Shown: piece by piece, positions 35,390 to 45,091 of the stretch | How positions within the stretch are numbered: the first letter of the stretch is position 1 | Layout: every line of letters starts with the position of its first letter | NCBI GenBank assembly: GCA_022820625.1 | Contig: JAJEFE010000090.1 | Location: 40,410 to 104,409 of the forward strand | Source: Gammaproteobacteria bacterium | GTDB taxonomy: Bacteria; Pseudomonadota; Gammaproteobacteria; Steroidobacterales; Rariloculaceae | Direction of reading: 5' to 3' | DNA length: 64,000 nucleotides | Program-made: the position numbers and the translations under genes | The notes under the pieces: generated by a model | What the model saw: the letters and a program-made list of their open reading frames with translations, nothing else | What the model was told of the DNA's origin: nothing | Databases searched by the model: none

Positions 35390-37363
35390 ATGAAGTCCAC
35401 GCATTCTATCCGCCACCTCGCCCGAACGCTCCTGGCATTCGCCGTTTGCATCGGCTCGCCAGCTCATTCGGTCGCACAGCTTTCGGCAACGGGGGAAGGC
35501 GCCGATTCGATTAGGACCACCGACGTCGAGACGACGCCCGGACCCCAGGCGCCGCCGGCATCGTTCGAGCCCTATCTGGACGGGGTCATGAGCGCCCTGT
35601 TCGAGGACTACAACCTCGTCGGCGCGGTGTTTTCGCTGGTTTACGACGGGCGGCCTGCTCTGTCGAAGGGCTACGGCTACGCCGACCTGGAATCCCGCGT
35701 GCCGACGGACCCAGCATTACACCTGTTCCGGCCCGGGTCCGTCTCGAAACTCGTCACCTGGACGGCCGTGATGCAACTCTTCGAACAGGGCAAGGTGCGA
35801 CTCGATGCGCCGGTCAGCGAGTACATCGATCAGTTCCCCATTCCCGGCAGCCACGGCGCCGTCACCCTGGAGCACGCGCTCACCCATACGCCGGGGCTCG
35901 AGGACGGGGGCATCGGCTACCTCTTCGCCGAGTCGGCGGACGACCTCGTGCCCTTGGCCGAATCGCTGGCAACCCATGCGCCCACGCAGCAGTGGCCCCC
36001 CGGCACGACCGCGGCCTACTCGAACTGGACGACGGCGCTGGCGGGCCTGGTGGTGGCCAACGTCTCGGGCATGACCTTCGAGGAGTACGTGGCGCACAAC
36101 ATCTTTGAACCGCTCGGCATGCGCCACTCCAGTTTCGATGAGCCCTTGCCCGCGCCCCTCGATGCCAACATGGCCACCGGCTATTCCGACGTTGGCAAGG
36201 GTCTCGAGGTGCTCGGCTACGAGTACATCCGGAACTTCGGGCCCGCCGGCGCCCTGGCAGCCACCGCCGACGACATGGCGCGCTTCATCGTGGCCCACGT
36301 GAACGGCGGTGAACTAAATGGCGCCCGCATCCTCAAGCCTGAGACCGCGCGCCTGATGCACTCGAGGCTCTTCGGCCCGGTCGAGGGCCTGCCCGGCATG
36401 GCGCACGGCTTCATGGAGCTCTGGCACAACGGCCATCGCTTCGTGGGGCACGGCGGCGACACCATCGCATTTCATTCCGATCTGGCGATCGACCCGGACC
36501 GCGGATTCGGGTTCTACGTCTCCTTCAACGCGCCCGACGGCGGCCAGGCGCGGGACGTGGTAACGCGCGCCGTGCTCAACTACTTCTATCCCGAAGCCGC
36601 CCCGGCGGAATCGGCCCCGCCCCCCGAGGGCACGGCCGAGCGGGTCGCCAACATCGTCGGGGCCTACCGCGCCAACCGGCGTTCGCACACGAAGCTGGAA
36701 GCGGTGGCCGGGCTAGCGGCCGACATCCCGATCGTTCCCGGCAACGACGGCCGCATCGTCCTGGCCCTGCCGATGTTCGGCGGCGAGTATGAGGAAGTGG
36801 AGCCCTACGTCTTCCGCGAGGTCAACGGACGGTCGATGCTGGCATTCGAGACCGACGCATCCGGCGCCGTGGTTCGTGCGTTGCCGAGCATGCCGATCAT
36901 CGCTTTCGACAAGCTGGCCTTCCACGAGACCGCCGGTAACCACCAGCTGGTGATCGCCTTGGCGCTGCTCGCCGCCCTGTTCGTCGTCATCAACGCGGTG
37001 CGCAACCGATCCGCCATTCGCGCCTCCGGCGGCACAGGCGCCCGGGCGACATGGACGTTGTTGGGGCTGTCCATCGTCAACCTGGCGTTCGTGCTGGGAT
37101 TAGTCGCCCTGTTCGCAACCGCGGTCCAAGACCCCGTGTCGGCCATGTTCGACTTCCCGCCCTCCGGCACCGGCGCGCTGCTGGTCCTGCCCATCGCCGG
37201 CGCTCTGCTTACCCTGGCGACCCTGGGATTCGGGGCGCTCCTGTGGGCACGCGGCACCTGGAACCTAGCCAAGCGCCTACGTTACACCTACGTAACGGTC
37301 GTAAACGTGCTGTTCGTGCTGGTTCTCAACTACTGGAACCTGATCGGCTGGAACTACTACTGA
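35390..37363 (+). CDS. Beta-lactamase-fold serine hydrolase with C-terminal membrane domain
   Basis: This 657-residue protein has a Sec signal (residues 1-29) and a class C beta-lactamase-like domain with S117-V-S-K120 as S-x-x-K, A-Y-S-N-W as Y-x-N, and V-G-H-G-G-D as the third motif. After about residue 530 come four hydrophobic segments (V-I-A-L-A-L-L-A-A-L, L-L-G-L-S-I-V-N-L, L-V-L-P-I-A-G-A-L-L, V-V-N-V-L-F-V-L-V), so the enzyme is tethered in the inner membrane with its active site outside. The ATG at 35390 follows GGGAGACGA. It is divergent from the sox operon across the direct-repeat region. A related, untethered hydrolase lies at 10642-12318. Confidence 0.9.
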   Translation: MKSTHSIRHLARTLLAFAVCIGSPAHSVAQLSATGEGADSIRTTDVETTPGPQAPPASFEPYLDGVMSALFEDYNLVGAVFSLVYDGRPALSKGYGYADLESRVPTDPALHLFRPGSVSKLVTWTAVMQLFEQGKVRLDAPVSEYIDQFPIPGSHGAVTLEHALTHTPGLEDGGIGYLFAESADDLVPLAESLATHAPTQQWPPGTTAAYSNWTTALAGLVVANVSGMTFEEYVAHNIFEPLGMRHSSFDEPLPAPLDANMATGYSDVGKGLEVLGYEYIRNFGPAGALAATADDMARFIVAHVNGGELNGARILKPETARLMHSRLFGPVEGLPGMAHGFMELWHNGHRFVGHGGDTIAFHSDLAIDPDRGFGFYVSFNAPDGGQARDVVTRAVLNYFYPEAAPAESAPPPEGTAERVANIVGAYRANRRSHTKLEAVAGLAADIPIVPGNDGRIVLALPMFGGEYEEVEPYVFREVNGRSMLAFETDASGAVVRALPSMPIIAFDKLAFHETAGNHQLVIALALLAALFVVINAVRNRSAIRASGGTGARATWTLLGLSIVNLAFVLGLVALFATAVQDPVSAMFDFPPSGTGALLVLPIAGALLTLATLGFGALLWARGTWNLAKRLRYTYVTVVNVLFVLVLNYWNLIGWNYY

Positions 37364-37380
37364 AACACCCACACGCCTCG

Positions 37381-37513
37381 CAGCAATTCTCACTTTGCCG
37401 GAGCGAGGGCATAACGAACCGAAGGTTCGCGCCCTCGAATGTTGCGCTCAACATGCGCGGAACTCCATCGAGGGCGGGACGCCCTCGCTCCGGGGAGCCT
37501 TCAGCTTACCCAT
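37381..37513. repeat. Dispersed palindromic repeat, copy 3 (left terminus kept)
   Basis: It starts with the terminus CAGCAATTCTC (37381-37391), followed by a hairpin GAGGGC...GCCCTC around an inner CGAACC-gaa-GGTTCG stem, then a second GAGGGCGGGACGCCCTC unit near 37470-37486 and the tail GGGGAGCCTTCAGCTTA also found in copy 1. The right terminus is missing. It fills most of the 217-base gap before the GGT-like gene. Confidence 0.75.
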
Positions 37514-37580
37514 AGAATGGTTGCAAGGCAGCGGCAACACTGTTCCAATCATTGGGGAAGGATCACTTAGGAGCGATCGG

Positions 37581-39299
37581 ATGCCTGCCGCCAATCACCA
37601 CCTGTTCGGCAACCGTCGGACATTCCTGAAATCCACGCTGGCCGGTGCCGCCGCCGGTGCATTCGCGCCGCAATCCGCGCTCGTGTTTGCCGACCGGGTG
37701 CAACTGCTTTCCGACGAGGAGCGACGCCGGCTGCTGGAGTTGGCCAATTTCGGGCGCAAGGAACCGGACTCCGGCAAGCAGGGCCTGGTCATCTGCTCGC
37801 ACCCGCTGGCGACCCGGGCCGGCGTGGACGTGCTCAAGGCCGGCGGCAACGCGGCCGATGCGGCGCTCGCCACCTCGGTCTGCCAGACGGTGGTGGAACC
37901 GCACATGACGGGCATTACCGGCGTGCTTTCGATGCTCTACTTCGATGCCGCCACCGGCGAAACCACCTATGTCAACGGCAGCGCGGCCCGCCCCGCGGCG
38001 GCCCTGGACGGGTTCTCCCCGACAGACCTGGCCACTGGCCGCGGCGTCGCCGTGCCCGGTTTCTGGGCCGGCTTCGAGGCGGCCCATGCCCGCCACGGCC
38101 AGGCCTCGCGGGCAACCGTCATGGAAGCGGCGATCGGCTATGCCCGGGACGGGTTCGAAATTCATCCGTTCCTCTGGGGCGAGATTTTCACCGAGTACTC
38201 GAGAATCGGCCGCACCGCCCAGGGCCGCGAGATATTCAGCCGCAACAACACCCTGCCCCGCCCAGGCGACCTGCTTGTTCAAAAGCGCGCCGCCGACACG
38301 CTGACGGCGCTGCTGGAAGAAGGCAATGACTATTTCTACCGCGGCGCCTTCGCCAAGGAACTCGTCGACGTGGTGCAGGCGGCCGGCGGCGTGCTCACCC
38401 TGGAGGACATGGACCAATACGAGGCCCGCTGGCAACCGCCCGCCGAAGGCAGCTATCGCGGCTACAAGGTGCTTGGCTCACCGCCACCGGACCACGGCGG
38501 TTCGCACCTGATCGAGATCCTCAACATGGTGGAACTGCTCGACTTGCAGAAGCTCGGCCCGCCGACGGAGTCCCCCGAGGCGCTGTTCCACATGGCGCGC
38601 ATCGCCAACCAGGTCTATCTTGACGGCTTCAAGCAGCACGACCCTGCGACCCACGAACTGCCGCTGGAGCTCATCCTCAGCAAGGAGTACGCCCGCATGC
38701 GCTTCGAGCTGATGCAGATGGACCAGAAGGTCGATGCCGGCCCGGCGCCGCCGCCCGTCGGCAGCAACCACGTGACCGCCGTGGATGCCAAGGGCAACGT
38801 GGCGACCATCCTGCACTCCTGCATGTCGCTGCCTTGGTCGAACGGCCTCTTCGCCGGCGGCGTCACCGTGGTGGCGGCCGGCGCCCACTACATGCGGGTG
38901 ATGCCCGGCCCCGGCGACCGCATCTCGGCCTACGTTTGCCCCAACATCATCTTCGACGGCGCACGGCCGGTGCTGGCCTCGGGCTCGCCGAGCGTGAGCC
39001 TGCTGCAGAACATCCTGCAGAACACCACCAACATCCTCGACTTCGGCATCCCCATCGGCGAGTCGGTGAACCGGCCGCGCTTCGGCGGCGGTTCCTACAC
39101 CAGGCCCGGCCGGCTGCTCGTCGAGGTGGACCTTGACGAAAAGGTCCGGGCCGCCGCCGCGAAACGCGGCATCGCCTGGGACGTGGTCAATCCGTGGAAC
39201 TGGCACCACGGCTCGTTCGAGGGCATCTTCATGGCCGCCGACGGCACCGCCCACGCCTGCGGCGACCCACGCCGCAACGCCATGGTGCTGGCGGTCTGA
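37581..39299 (+). CDS. Gamma-glutamyltransferase-like protein, Tat-exported
   Basis: This 572-residue protein carries a twin-arginine signal (N-R-R-T-F-L-K-S, then A-G-A-A-A-G-A-F) and a GGT-type fold with G-G-N-A-A-D-A-A (88-95) and H-M-T-G-I-T-G. The region that should hold the nucleophile reads G394-S395-N396-H397-V-T-A-V-D-A-K-G-N, whereas active GGTs have T-T-H-x-S-V-V-D; Ser may replace Thr as nucleophile or the protein may be inactive. The ATG follows TTAGGAG. Tat export suggests folding before export, unusual for self-cleaving GGTs, which normally use Sec. The GGT-like gene at 12330-14132 differs in sequence but shares the missing Thr. Confidence 0.87.
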   Translation: MPAANHHLFGNRRTFLKSTLAGAAAGAFAPQSALVFADRVQLLSDEERRRLLELANFGRKEPDSGKQGLVICSHPLATRAGVDVLKAGGNAADAALATSVCQTVVEPHMTGITGVLSMLYFDAATGETTYVNGSAARPAAALDGFSPTDLATGRGVAVPGFWAGFEAAHARHGQASRATVMEAAIGYARDGFEIHPFLWGEIFTEYSRIGRTAQGREIFSRNNTLPRPGDLLVQKRAADTLTALLEEGNDYFYRGAFAKELVDVVQAAGGVLTLEDMDQYEARWQPPAEGSYRGYKVLGSPPPDHGGSHLIEILNMVELLDLQKLGPPTESPEALFHMARIANQVYLDGFKQHDPATHELPLELILSKEYARMRFELMQMDQKVDAGPAPPPVGSNHVTAVDAKGNVATILHSCMSLPWSNGLFAGGVTVVAAGAHYMRVMPGPGDRISAYVCPNIIFDGARPVLASGSPSVSLLQNILQNTTNILDFGIPIGESVNRPRFGGGSYTRPGRLLVEVDLDEKVRAAAAKRGIAWDVVNPWNWHHGSFEGIFMAADGTAHACGDPRRNAMVLAV

Positions 39300-39300
39300 C

Positions 39301-39320
39301 GGGGACGGCATCCGTTCCCC
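39301..39320. terminator. Hairpin between convergent GGT-like and VOC genes
   Basis: GGGGACGG (39301-39308) can pair with CCGTTCCCC (39312-39320), allowing one bulged base and a 3-base loop. It lies directly after the GGT-like stop and between converging genes. Confidence 0.45.
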
Positions 39321-39367
39321 ATCGTCTGCAATCAAGGGTTCTGAGAGGAGTTCAACGTCGGAAGGGG

Positions 39368-39811
39368 TCAGGTGACCTCAAAGCCCGTCACGCGCGAGCG
39401 CAATTCCTCCTTGCTCACCTCTTCGAGCTTCTCGCCCACCATCCAGCGGTAGCCGAACGGATCCAGGAACGTGCCGCGGCGCTCGCCGTCCGCCTGCTCG
39501 GCCACCTCGAAAAGGACTTCGGCGCCAGCCGCCACCAGGCGCCGAGCGGTCTCGTCCGCGTCGGCGACCTGAATGTGCAGGGCCGCGCTTGAGCCGCCGA
39601 GCGACTTCGGGCTCCGCGCGCCGAAGTCCGGGTACTCGTCGGAGAGATAGAGCGTGGCGCCCCCGATGCTGATCTCGGAGTGCCCGATCCTGCCTTCCGG
39701 GTCCGTGAATCGAGCGCCAGTCTCGACGGCCCCGAACGCTCTCTCGTAGAACGCGATCGCGGCAGCGCAGTCGTGGGGGGAGAGATAGGGCGTGAGCTGG
39801 ACGTCGGTCAT
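39368..39811 (-). CDS. VOC-superfamily (glyoxalase/PhnB-like) protein
   Basis: This 147-residue protein has paired beta-alpha-beta-beta-beta modules of the VOC fold: L-T-P-Y-L-S-P-H-D-C-A-A-A-I-A-F-Y at the start and D-P-F-G-Y-R-W in the second half, as in PhnB-like proteins. The ATG at 39811 follows GGAGACC and matches the family start. There is no signal peptide. PhnB-like proteins have no secure reaction; candidates include dioxygenase or isomerase activity. It stands alone between convergent and divergent genes. Confidence 0.9.
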   Translation of the reverse strand: MTDVQLTPYLSPHDCAAAIAFYERAFGAVETGARFTDPEGRIGHSEISIGGATLYLSDEYPDFGARSPKSLGGSSAALHIQVADADETARRLVAAGAEVLFEVAEQADGERRGTFLDPFGYRWMVGEKLEEVSKEELRSRVTGFEVT

Positions 39812-39997
39812 CTTGGTCTCCGGTCTGATGAGTGTGCGGTCGAGTTTAAGGCAGATTTCGATCTGCAGGTGATGAGCTTGCTGCAAAGTCCCTCCGGGCA
39901 CCTAGTGCTCTGTCAACCCAACAAATTGACGATCTGGTCAGTTCAATGCCATCCTCCCGGACTCTGGCGGCAACGCCCCTCCTATTGGCAACAGACA

Positions 39998-40900
39998 ATG
40001 AAACAATCGGGCCTGACCCTCAAGAGCCTCGCCATCGTGCTGGCGGCTGGCCTGCTCCTTCCCGCCTCGACCGTGAACGGCGAACCCCTGCAAGCGACGA
40101 AGGAAGGGTTCGCCGAGACCGATGACGGCGTCCGGATCCACTACCGCCTGCTCGGGCCGACCGATGCGCCTACCCTGTGGGTGGGCTACCCCTGGACCGA
40201 AGGCTGGGATCGCATCATGCAGGAACTGGGTAGCCCAGGTCGCGGCACGGACGTCAACCGGGAACTGATCGAAACGCTCACTGCCACCTACCAGGTGCTG
40301 CATGTGGACTATCCCCGCGGCACCGGGCGGTCCACCGGCCCCCTGCCCGGGGACCTGAAGCCGGAAACCGTGGCGAAGGACTATGTGGCCGTGGCCGATG
40401 CTGCCGGAGTAGACCGGTTCGTTGCCATGGGATACTCCTGGGGCGCGGGCTTCGGCATACATGTCGCAAGTCGAACCAAGCGCTGTGCGGGCCTTGCCAT
40501 CGGCGGCTGGCCCGCTCTGGACGCCCCGTACAAGGAAATCCTTGAATCCTCGCGCACGCAATCGAGCGCCCTGCCGGCCGGGACGGCGGCACAGAAGGTG
40601 ATCGCTTCCAACACGAACTTCTATGCCGATGTCGTTGGCGCCGCCTGGGACGAAGAAGCCGCCGTCGAGTTCATGCGGGATAGGGCCGGATTGCTGTATC
40701 TCTACGTCGGGTCGGAAGATGTGGGCGTCCCTTCGATGGGACATGTGTTTCCGATTGCCGAACCGATAATCGCCAACAGGGAAAGGCTCGAGGCCGCCGG
40801 ATGGATAGTCGATGTGATCGAAGGCTACGACCACATGGATTTACCGCTCGATGCCTGGCTACCCGGGGTGCTGGACTTTCTCGACGGCAAGACCTGGTGA
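39998..40900 (+). CDS. Exported alpha/beta hydrolase
   Basis: This 300-residue protein has a signal peptide (residues 1-28) and an alpha/beta-hydrolase domain with Ser147 in M-G-Y-S-W-G-A-G and a likely His in E-G-Y-D-H-M-D near residue 285. It shares the pattern D-Y-x-A-x-A-D-A-A-G followed by G-x-S-W-G with the hydrolase at 53663-54532. It lies 102 bases upstream of a TonB receptor gene on the same strand, so the two may act on the same imported ligand. Its ribosome binding site is weak. Confidence 0.87.
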   Translation: MKQSGLTLKSLAIVLAAGLLLPASTVNGEPLQATKEGFAETDDGVRIHYRLLGPTDAPTLWVGYPWTEGWDRIMQELGSPGRGTDVNRELIETLTATYQVLHVDYPRGTGRSTGPLPGDLKPETVAKDYVAVADAAGVDRFVAMGYSWGAGFGIHVASRTKRCAGLAIGGWPALDAPYKEILESSRTQSSALPAGTAAQKVIASNTNFYADVVGAAWDEEAAVEFMRDRAGLLYLYVGSEDVGVPSMGHVFPIAEPIIANRERLEAAGWIVDVIEGYDHMDLPLDAWLPGVLDFLDGKTW

Positions 40901-40934
40901 GCAGAAACTGAGGCAATCCACCGATTGCTGCGTC

Positions 40935-40981
40935 CATGAGGGATAACGCCCTCATGTAATTGCCGTGGGGGGACCGCAATT
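40935..40981. promoter_or_regulatory. Two inverted repeats upstream of receptor with poly-G tract
   Basis: CATGAGGG (40935-40942) and CCCTCATG (40949-40956) form a perfect 8-bp stem with a 6-base loop; AATTGC (40958-40963 region) and GCAATT (about 40976-40981) form a second arm pair directly after. They may end the upstream hydrolase transcript or act as operator or attenuator for the receptor operon. Confidence 0.45.
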
Positions 40982-41002
40982 GTACGAAGGGGGGAGGTGT
41001 TC

Positions 41003-43172
41003 ATGCGCCATCGAAGACTTGCCATTGGTCTGTTGTTGGGGGGGGGGGGCATTGCGGTTTTCGGTGACCGGGTTCGCTCAGGAAGGCGACGCCGATGAAG
41101 TCATCGAGGAAATCGTCGTAACCGCCTTGAAAAGGGGTACCGGAACCACGCTGCTCGATACGCCACTTGCGGTCTCGGCGATCGCCGGAAGCGAGTTGGA
41201 GGATCGGGGAATCAACTCCGTGTTCGAGGCGTTCGCTTTGGCCCCGGGGGTGTCGGTGGCCGAGGTCGGCGGCCAGGGCGGCGGCGTGTCGATACGGGGC
41301 GTGGCCGGTGCGCTGGGCGATTCTCCGATCGGCTATTACCTCGACGACCTGCCGTTTACGCGTATCGGCCAGAACGTCGCTCCGGACCTCAACCCTTACG
41401 ACCTCGACCGGATCGAGGTATTGCGCGGGCCGCAGGGCACGCTGTTCGGCCTTGGGTCCGCGGGCGGCACGGTCCGCATCATCACCGGGCGCCCCGACCC
41501 GACCCGCTTCGAGGCCAAGGCAACCGCAGCCTGGTCGGGAACGAAGAGCGGCGATGACAACCATCGGCTGCAGGGGGCCGTAAACGTCCCGCTGCTCCAG
41601 GACAAGGTGGCATTGCGTCTTGTCGGTTCGAACGTCGAATACGGCGGTTTCATCGACCGGCCGCTCGAGGGAAACGACGACTTCAACGAAGACGACGACG
41701 CCTCCTACAGGGCCAAGCTGCTGATCGAGCCGGTCGAGAATTTCTCTGCCGTGGCCAGCTACTGGCACTCCGAAAACACCACCCACAACCGCTTCGCCAA
41801 CGAAGACCTGGAGCGCCATGCAGCGCTCTTCCTGACCAACCCCTTGACCTTCGGGCCTGATTTCACGCAACCGACCGTTTCCCGAAGCAACGACTGGGCC
41901 GTTGCGGAAAACGAGTTCGACCTGTTGGGCCTGGTGCTGGAGTACGAAACGGAGGCATACAGGATCACGAGCAGCACCTCGTACCTGGAATACGAGTCGC
42001 TGCAGCTCTACGACGATTTCGTGGTCGGCGTCTTCAGCCTGTTGTTCGATGTCGAGACATTCGCACAGGAGATCAACGTCGCGTCCGTGCAGGAAGGGGC
42101 GTTCGACTGGGTATTGGGCGGCATCTACCTGGAAAACGACATGTATTCCGATTTCCGGTTCGGGCTGCTGTTCCCCGGCGCCCCCGACCCCACCTTCGTT
42201 CCCACCGGTGGCACGGACAGTTCCGTCGAACAGTGGGCCGTTTTCGGCGAGGTGTCCTACGATCTCTCGACACGCTGGGCACTGACCCTGGGTGGGCGCT
42301 ACGCGTCGGACGACCGGGCGGCCGTCAGCAATCTCGACCCATCCGACACGCCGTCGGGCAGTTTCGAGAAGTTCACGGGCAGGGCCAACCTCGCCTGGCG
42401 GCCGACGGACGATGCGCTTCTCTATGTCAACTTCGCCCAAGCCTATCGGGCTGGAGGATTCAATACCCGCATTGCGCTCGCCACCGCGCTCGCCAATGGA
42501 ATCGAGGGGGTGGAACCGGCCGTCGAGCCGGACGAGGTGACGACCTACGAGATCGGGGCCAAATTCGGTTTGCTGGAGGGCGACCTGGATCTCGAGCTGA
42601 CGGCTTACATTCTCGATTGGAAAAACAATCAGATCTTCGTTCAATACGTCGATCAGGTGGTCAACCCGGGGGTGATTACAGCCAACAACCAGAACGCGGC
42701 GTCGGTAGATGGGAAGGGCATCGACATCGCCGTGAATTACCGGGGCATCGAGGGATTGACCCTCGGTCTGACGGCCAACATCTCCGATACGGAATACGCC
42801 TCGGATGTTCCGGGCGCCGGCATTTCGGAGGGCGATTCGTTCTTTCAGGCCGCGGACCTGACGCTCTCCGCCCTGGCGGGCTACCGCCGGCCGATCGCGC
42901 GTGGACTGCATCTGTCGGTGCTGGGTACCCTCAGCCACATCACGGAACGTGAGGATCGTTCACTCGGCGGGGTCTTCCGATCCGACAAGACAACTCTCGT
43001 CAACGCCCGGGCAGGTGTCGAAGCGGAAAAATGGAGCTTTTTCGTGACAGCCGAGAATCTGTTCGGCGAAGACGGCGCCGTGAGTCAGTTCGTCGCCTTC
43101 ATCCCGTCAGGAGGCGAACCGATCAGACCGTGGCCGCGAACCATCGGTATCGAGTTGAACGTACGAATCTGA
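41003..43172 (+). CDS. TonB-dependent receptor, out of frame at a poly-G tract
   Basis: A strong GGAGGTG site precedes the ATG at 41003, which reads R-H-R-R-L-A-I-G-L-L-L-G-G-G, the start of a signal peptide, into a 12-base G run. In the present sequence this frame stops at 41098 after 31 codons. The receptor (TonB box D-E-V-I-E-E-I-V-V-T-A, plug with D-R-I-E-V-L-R-G-P-Q-G-T-L-F-G, barrel ending L-N-V-R-I) is open from the other side of the run in another frame. Removing one G would fuse them into a 722-residue protein with a good signal peptide. It is followed 3 bases later by a CocE gene. The gene may be phase-OFF, or the base count may be a sequencing error. Confidence 0.88.
41038..41049. 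repeat. 12-base poly-G tract inside receptor signal peptide
   Basis: Twelve G in a row lie within the codons for the hydrophobic core of the signal peptide. With 11 (or 14) G the receptor would be in frame. Its position, right after the start and in a surface-receptor gene, is that of a contingency switch. Confidence 0.85.
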
Positions 43173-43175
43173 AGC

Positions 43176-45068
43176 ATGAAATCCACGATCAACGTCTACG
43201 AAGGCTATTCCAGGGAAGTCGCGAACGGTTACGCACGCTCTTCCGTGCACGTTCCCGTCGACGACGGCTGCCGGATCGCGGTGGACATCCTGCGCCCCGC
43301 CTGCGACGGAGCAGTCCTCGCGGGGCCGCGACCGACCGTGGTGCAGGCGACCGGGTACCGGCGCGCGTACTACAAGAAGGAGAACGAGTTCAATGCGCCG
43401 AAATACGCGCAGCTGACGGCCCATCTCCCGGTCGGCGCGCTGATCACGGCCTACGAGCAGCGCCCCGCCTGCCAGCAGGTCATCCACCACGGGTACAACG
43501 TGGTCAGCGTCGACTTTCGCGGCACGGGCGCCTCCTTCGGCACGCACGCCAACCAGACCTGGCGCATCGCGGCCGACATCGCGCAGGTGGTGGACTGGAT
43601 CGCGGGGCAGGAATGGGCCACCGGCAAGGTGGGCATGATCGGCGGTTCCTGGGAGGGCGTGATCCAGCTCGCAACCGCGGTCTTCCAGCCCAAGCACCTC
43701 GCCTGCATCGTGCCGCAGATTCCGCCGTCGATCATGAACGCCATCATGGATGGCGGCTTGGCGATGATCGGGTTCGCCCGCGACTGGTCGGCAATGCGCA
43801 AGGGCCAGGACGGGGCGGATGTGGCGGCGCCGGTGGACGGACCGGACGGCGAACGCCTGTTCAAAGAGGCGATTGCCGAACGCGCGCCGGCCTACGCAAA
43901 CGCCAACGACCCGGGCACACTCGAGCACATGACCAGCGACGCCTACATCGCCGGCGCGTCCGAGGGCGCGCCACCGCCGCCTTTTCCGGAACTCGGCCCC
44001 TTGCGCAACGTGTTCGACGAGTTCGAGCGCATCAGCCGCTCCGGCACCGCGGTGTACCTGCAGACCGGCTGGTGGGACATGACCTTCGCCGGCGAGTGCC
44101 TGGACCTCTACGAGGCGCTCAGTGGCCCCAAGCGCATCATCGTCGGCCCCTGGAACCACGGCGTGCTGCCGACCATGGAGCCCCTGCGCTGGTTCGACCA
44201 CTGGCTCAAGGGCATCGACAACGGCATCGCCGACGAACCAGGCGTGATTTTCGCGACCACCGACCTCGAAGGCCGGACCGTCTGGAAAGGCGCGGACCGC
44301 TGGCCAGTGCCGGAGGTCGAGACCGAGTCATGGTTCCTGAACGACACCCCCAGCGGCACCCTGGCGTCCGTCCTCGACGGCAGCCTGGAGCGCAACGCAG
44401 GCCCCGAAGCCACGGCCGAATACCAGGTCGATTACGAAATCGGCCTCGGCAGCCTCGGGCGCATGCGCTTCATGCTGCACGACGAGTACATTCGGCATCC
44501 CGACCTCAACGACCGGGCGCTGCGCTGCGCGACCTTCACCGGCCCCGCGTTGGCCGCGGATGTCGAGATCACGGGCTCGCCCACGCTCTTCCTGGAACTC
44601 GCCACCACGGCCTCCGACGGCGCCATTCACGCGACGCTCGAGCAGGTGATGCCCGACGGCAATGCCGAGTACGTCACCGAGGGCTGGTTGAACCTGCGCC
44701 ACCGGAAGGTGAGCGAGAGCCCGCGGCCCCACGCCGGGGCCGCCTGGCATTCCCAGGCCGCCGCGGACCTGCTCGAGGTCCGCCCCGGAGAGCGCATGAC
44801 GGCCGCACTCGAGCTTTACCCCGTCTCGGTTTTGATCGGTGCCGGGAGCCGCCTGCGGCTGACGGTCGCCGGAACCGACCGGGACAACCTGTACGTGCCG
44901 GAGCGCGATCCCGCCCCCGTGCTCACCCTGTTCTTCGGCGGCCGGAGGGGATCCCGGCTCGACCTGCCGGTGGAGGATGCGGCAAGGCGTCCCGAGGGGC
45001 GCGTCATCCCCGGCGCCTTTGCCGATCAGGATCCGGGGTTTGCGTTCGGAAAATCCGGCAGCCATTGA
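43176..45068 (+). CDS. CocE/NonD family hydrolase, cytoplasmic
   Basis: This 630-residue protein is a CocE-type hydrolase with V-P-V-D-D-G-C-R-I-A-V-D, D-F-R-G-T-G-A-S-F-G, and nucleophile Ser158 in G-G-S-W-E-G. It has no signal peptide, unlike the two other CocE proteins here, so it should act in the cytoplasm. The start lies 3 bases after the receptor stop, and an exported esterase gene follows 23 bases later, giving a three-gene operon (receptor, cytoplasmic hydrolase, exported esterase). The C-terminal beta-sandwich ends with D-P-G-F-A-F. Confidence 0.9.
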   Translation: MKSTINVYEGYSREVANGYARSSVHVPVDDGCRIAVDILRPACDGAVLAGPRPTVVQATGYRRAYYKKENEFNAPKYAQLTAHLPVGALITAYEQRPACQQVIHHGYNVVSVDFRGTGASFGTHANQTWRIAADIAQVVDWIAGQEWATGKVGMIGGSWEGVIQLATAVFQPKHLACIVPQIPPSIMNAIMDGGLAMIGFARDWSAMRKGQDGADVAAPVDGPDGERLFKEAIAERAPAYANANDPGTLEHMTSDAYIAGASEGAPPPPFPELGPLRNVFDEFERISRSGTAVYLQTGWWDMTFAGECLDLYEALSGPKRIIVGPWNHGVLPTMEPLRWFDHWLKGIDNGIADEPGVIFATTDLEGRTVWKGADRWPVPEVETESWFLNDTPSGTLASVLDGSLERNAGPEATAEYQVDYEIGLGSLGRMRFMLHDEYIRHPDLNDRALRCATFTGPALAADVEITGSPTLFLELATTASDGAIHATLEQVMPDGNAEYVTEGWLNLRHRKVSESPRPHAGAAWHSQAAADLLEVRPGERMTAALELYPVSVLIGAGSRLRLTVAGTDRDNLYVPERDPAPVLTLFFGGRRGSRLDLPVEDAARRPEGRVIPGAFADQDPGFAFGKSGSH

Positions 45069-45091
45069 ATCAACCCGACCAGGAGGTTGAA

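Noticed and set aside
43031..45091. Long frame upstream of the esterase on the + strand
   Set aside because: It is an off-frame reading of the CocE gene; the esterase has its own strong ribosome site and signal peptide at 45092.
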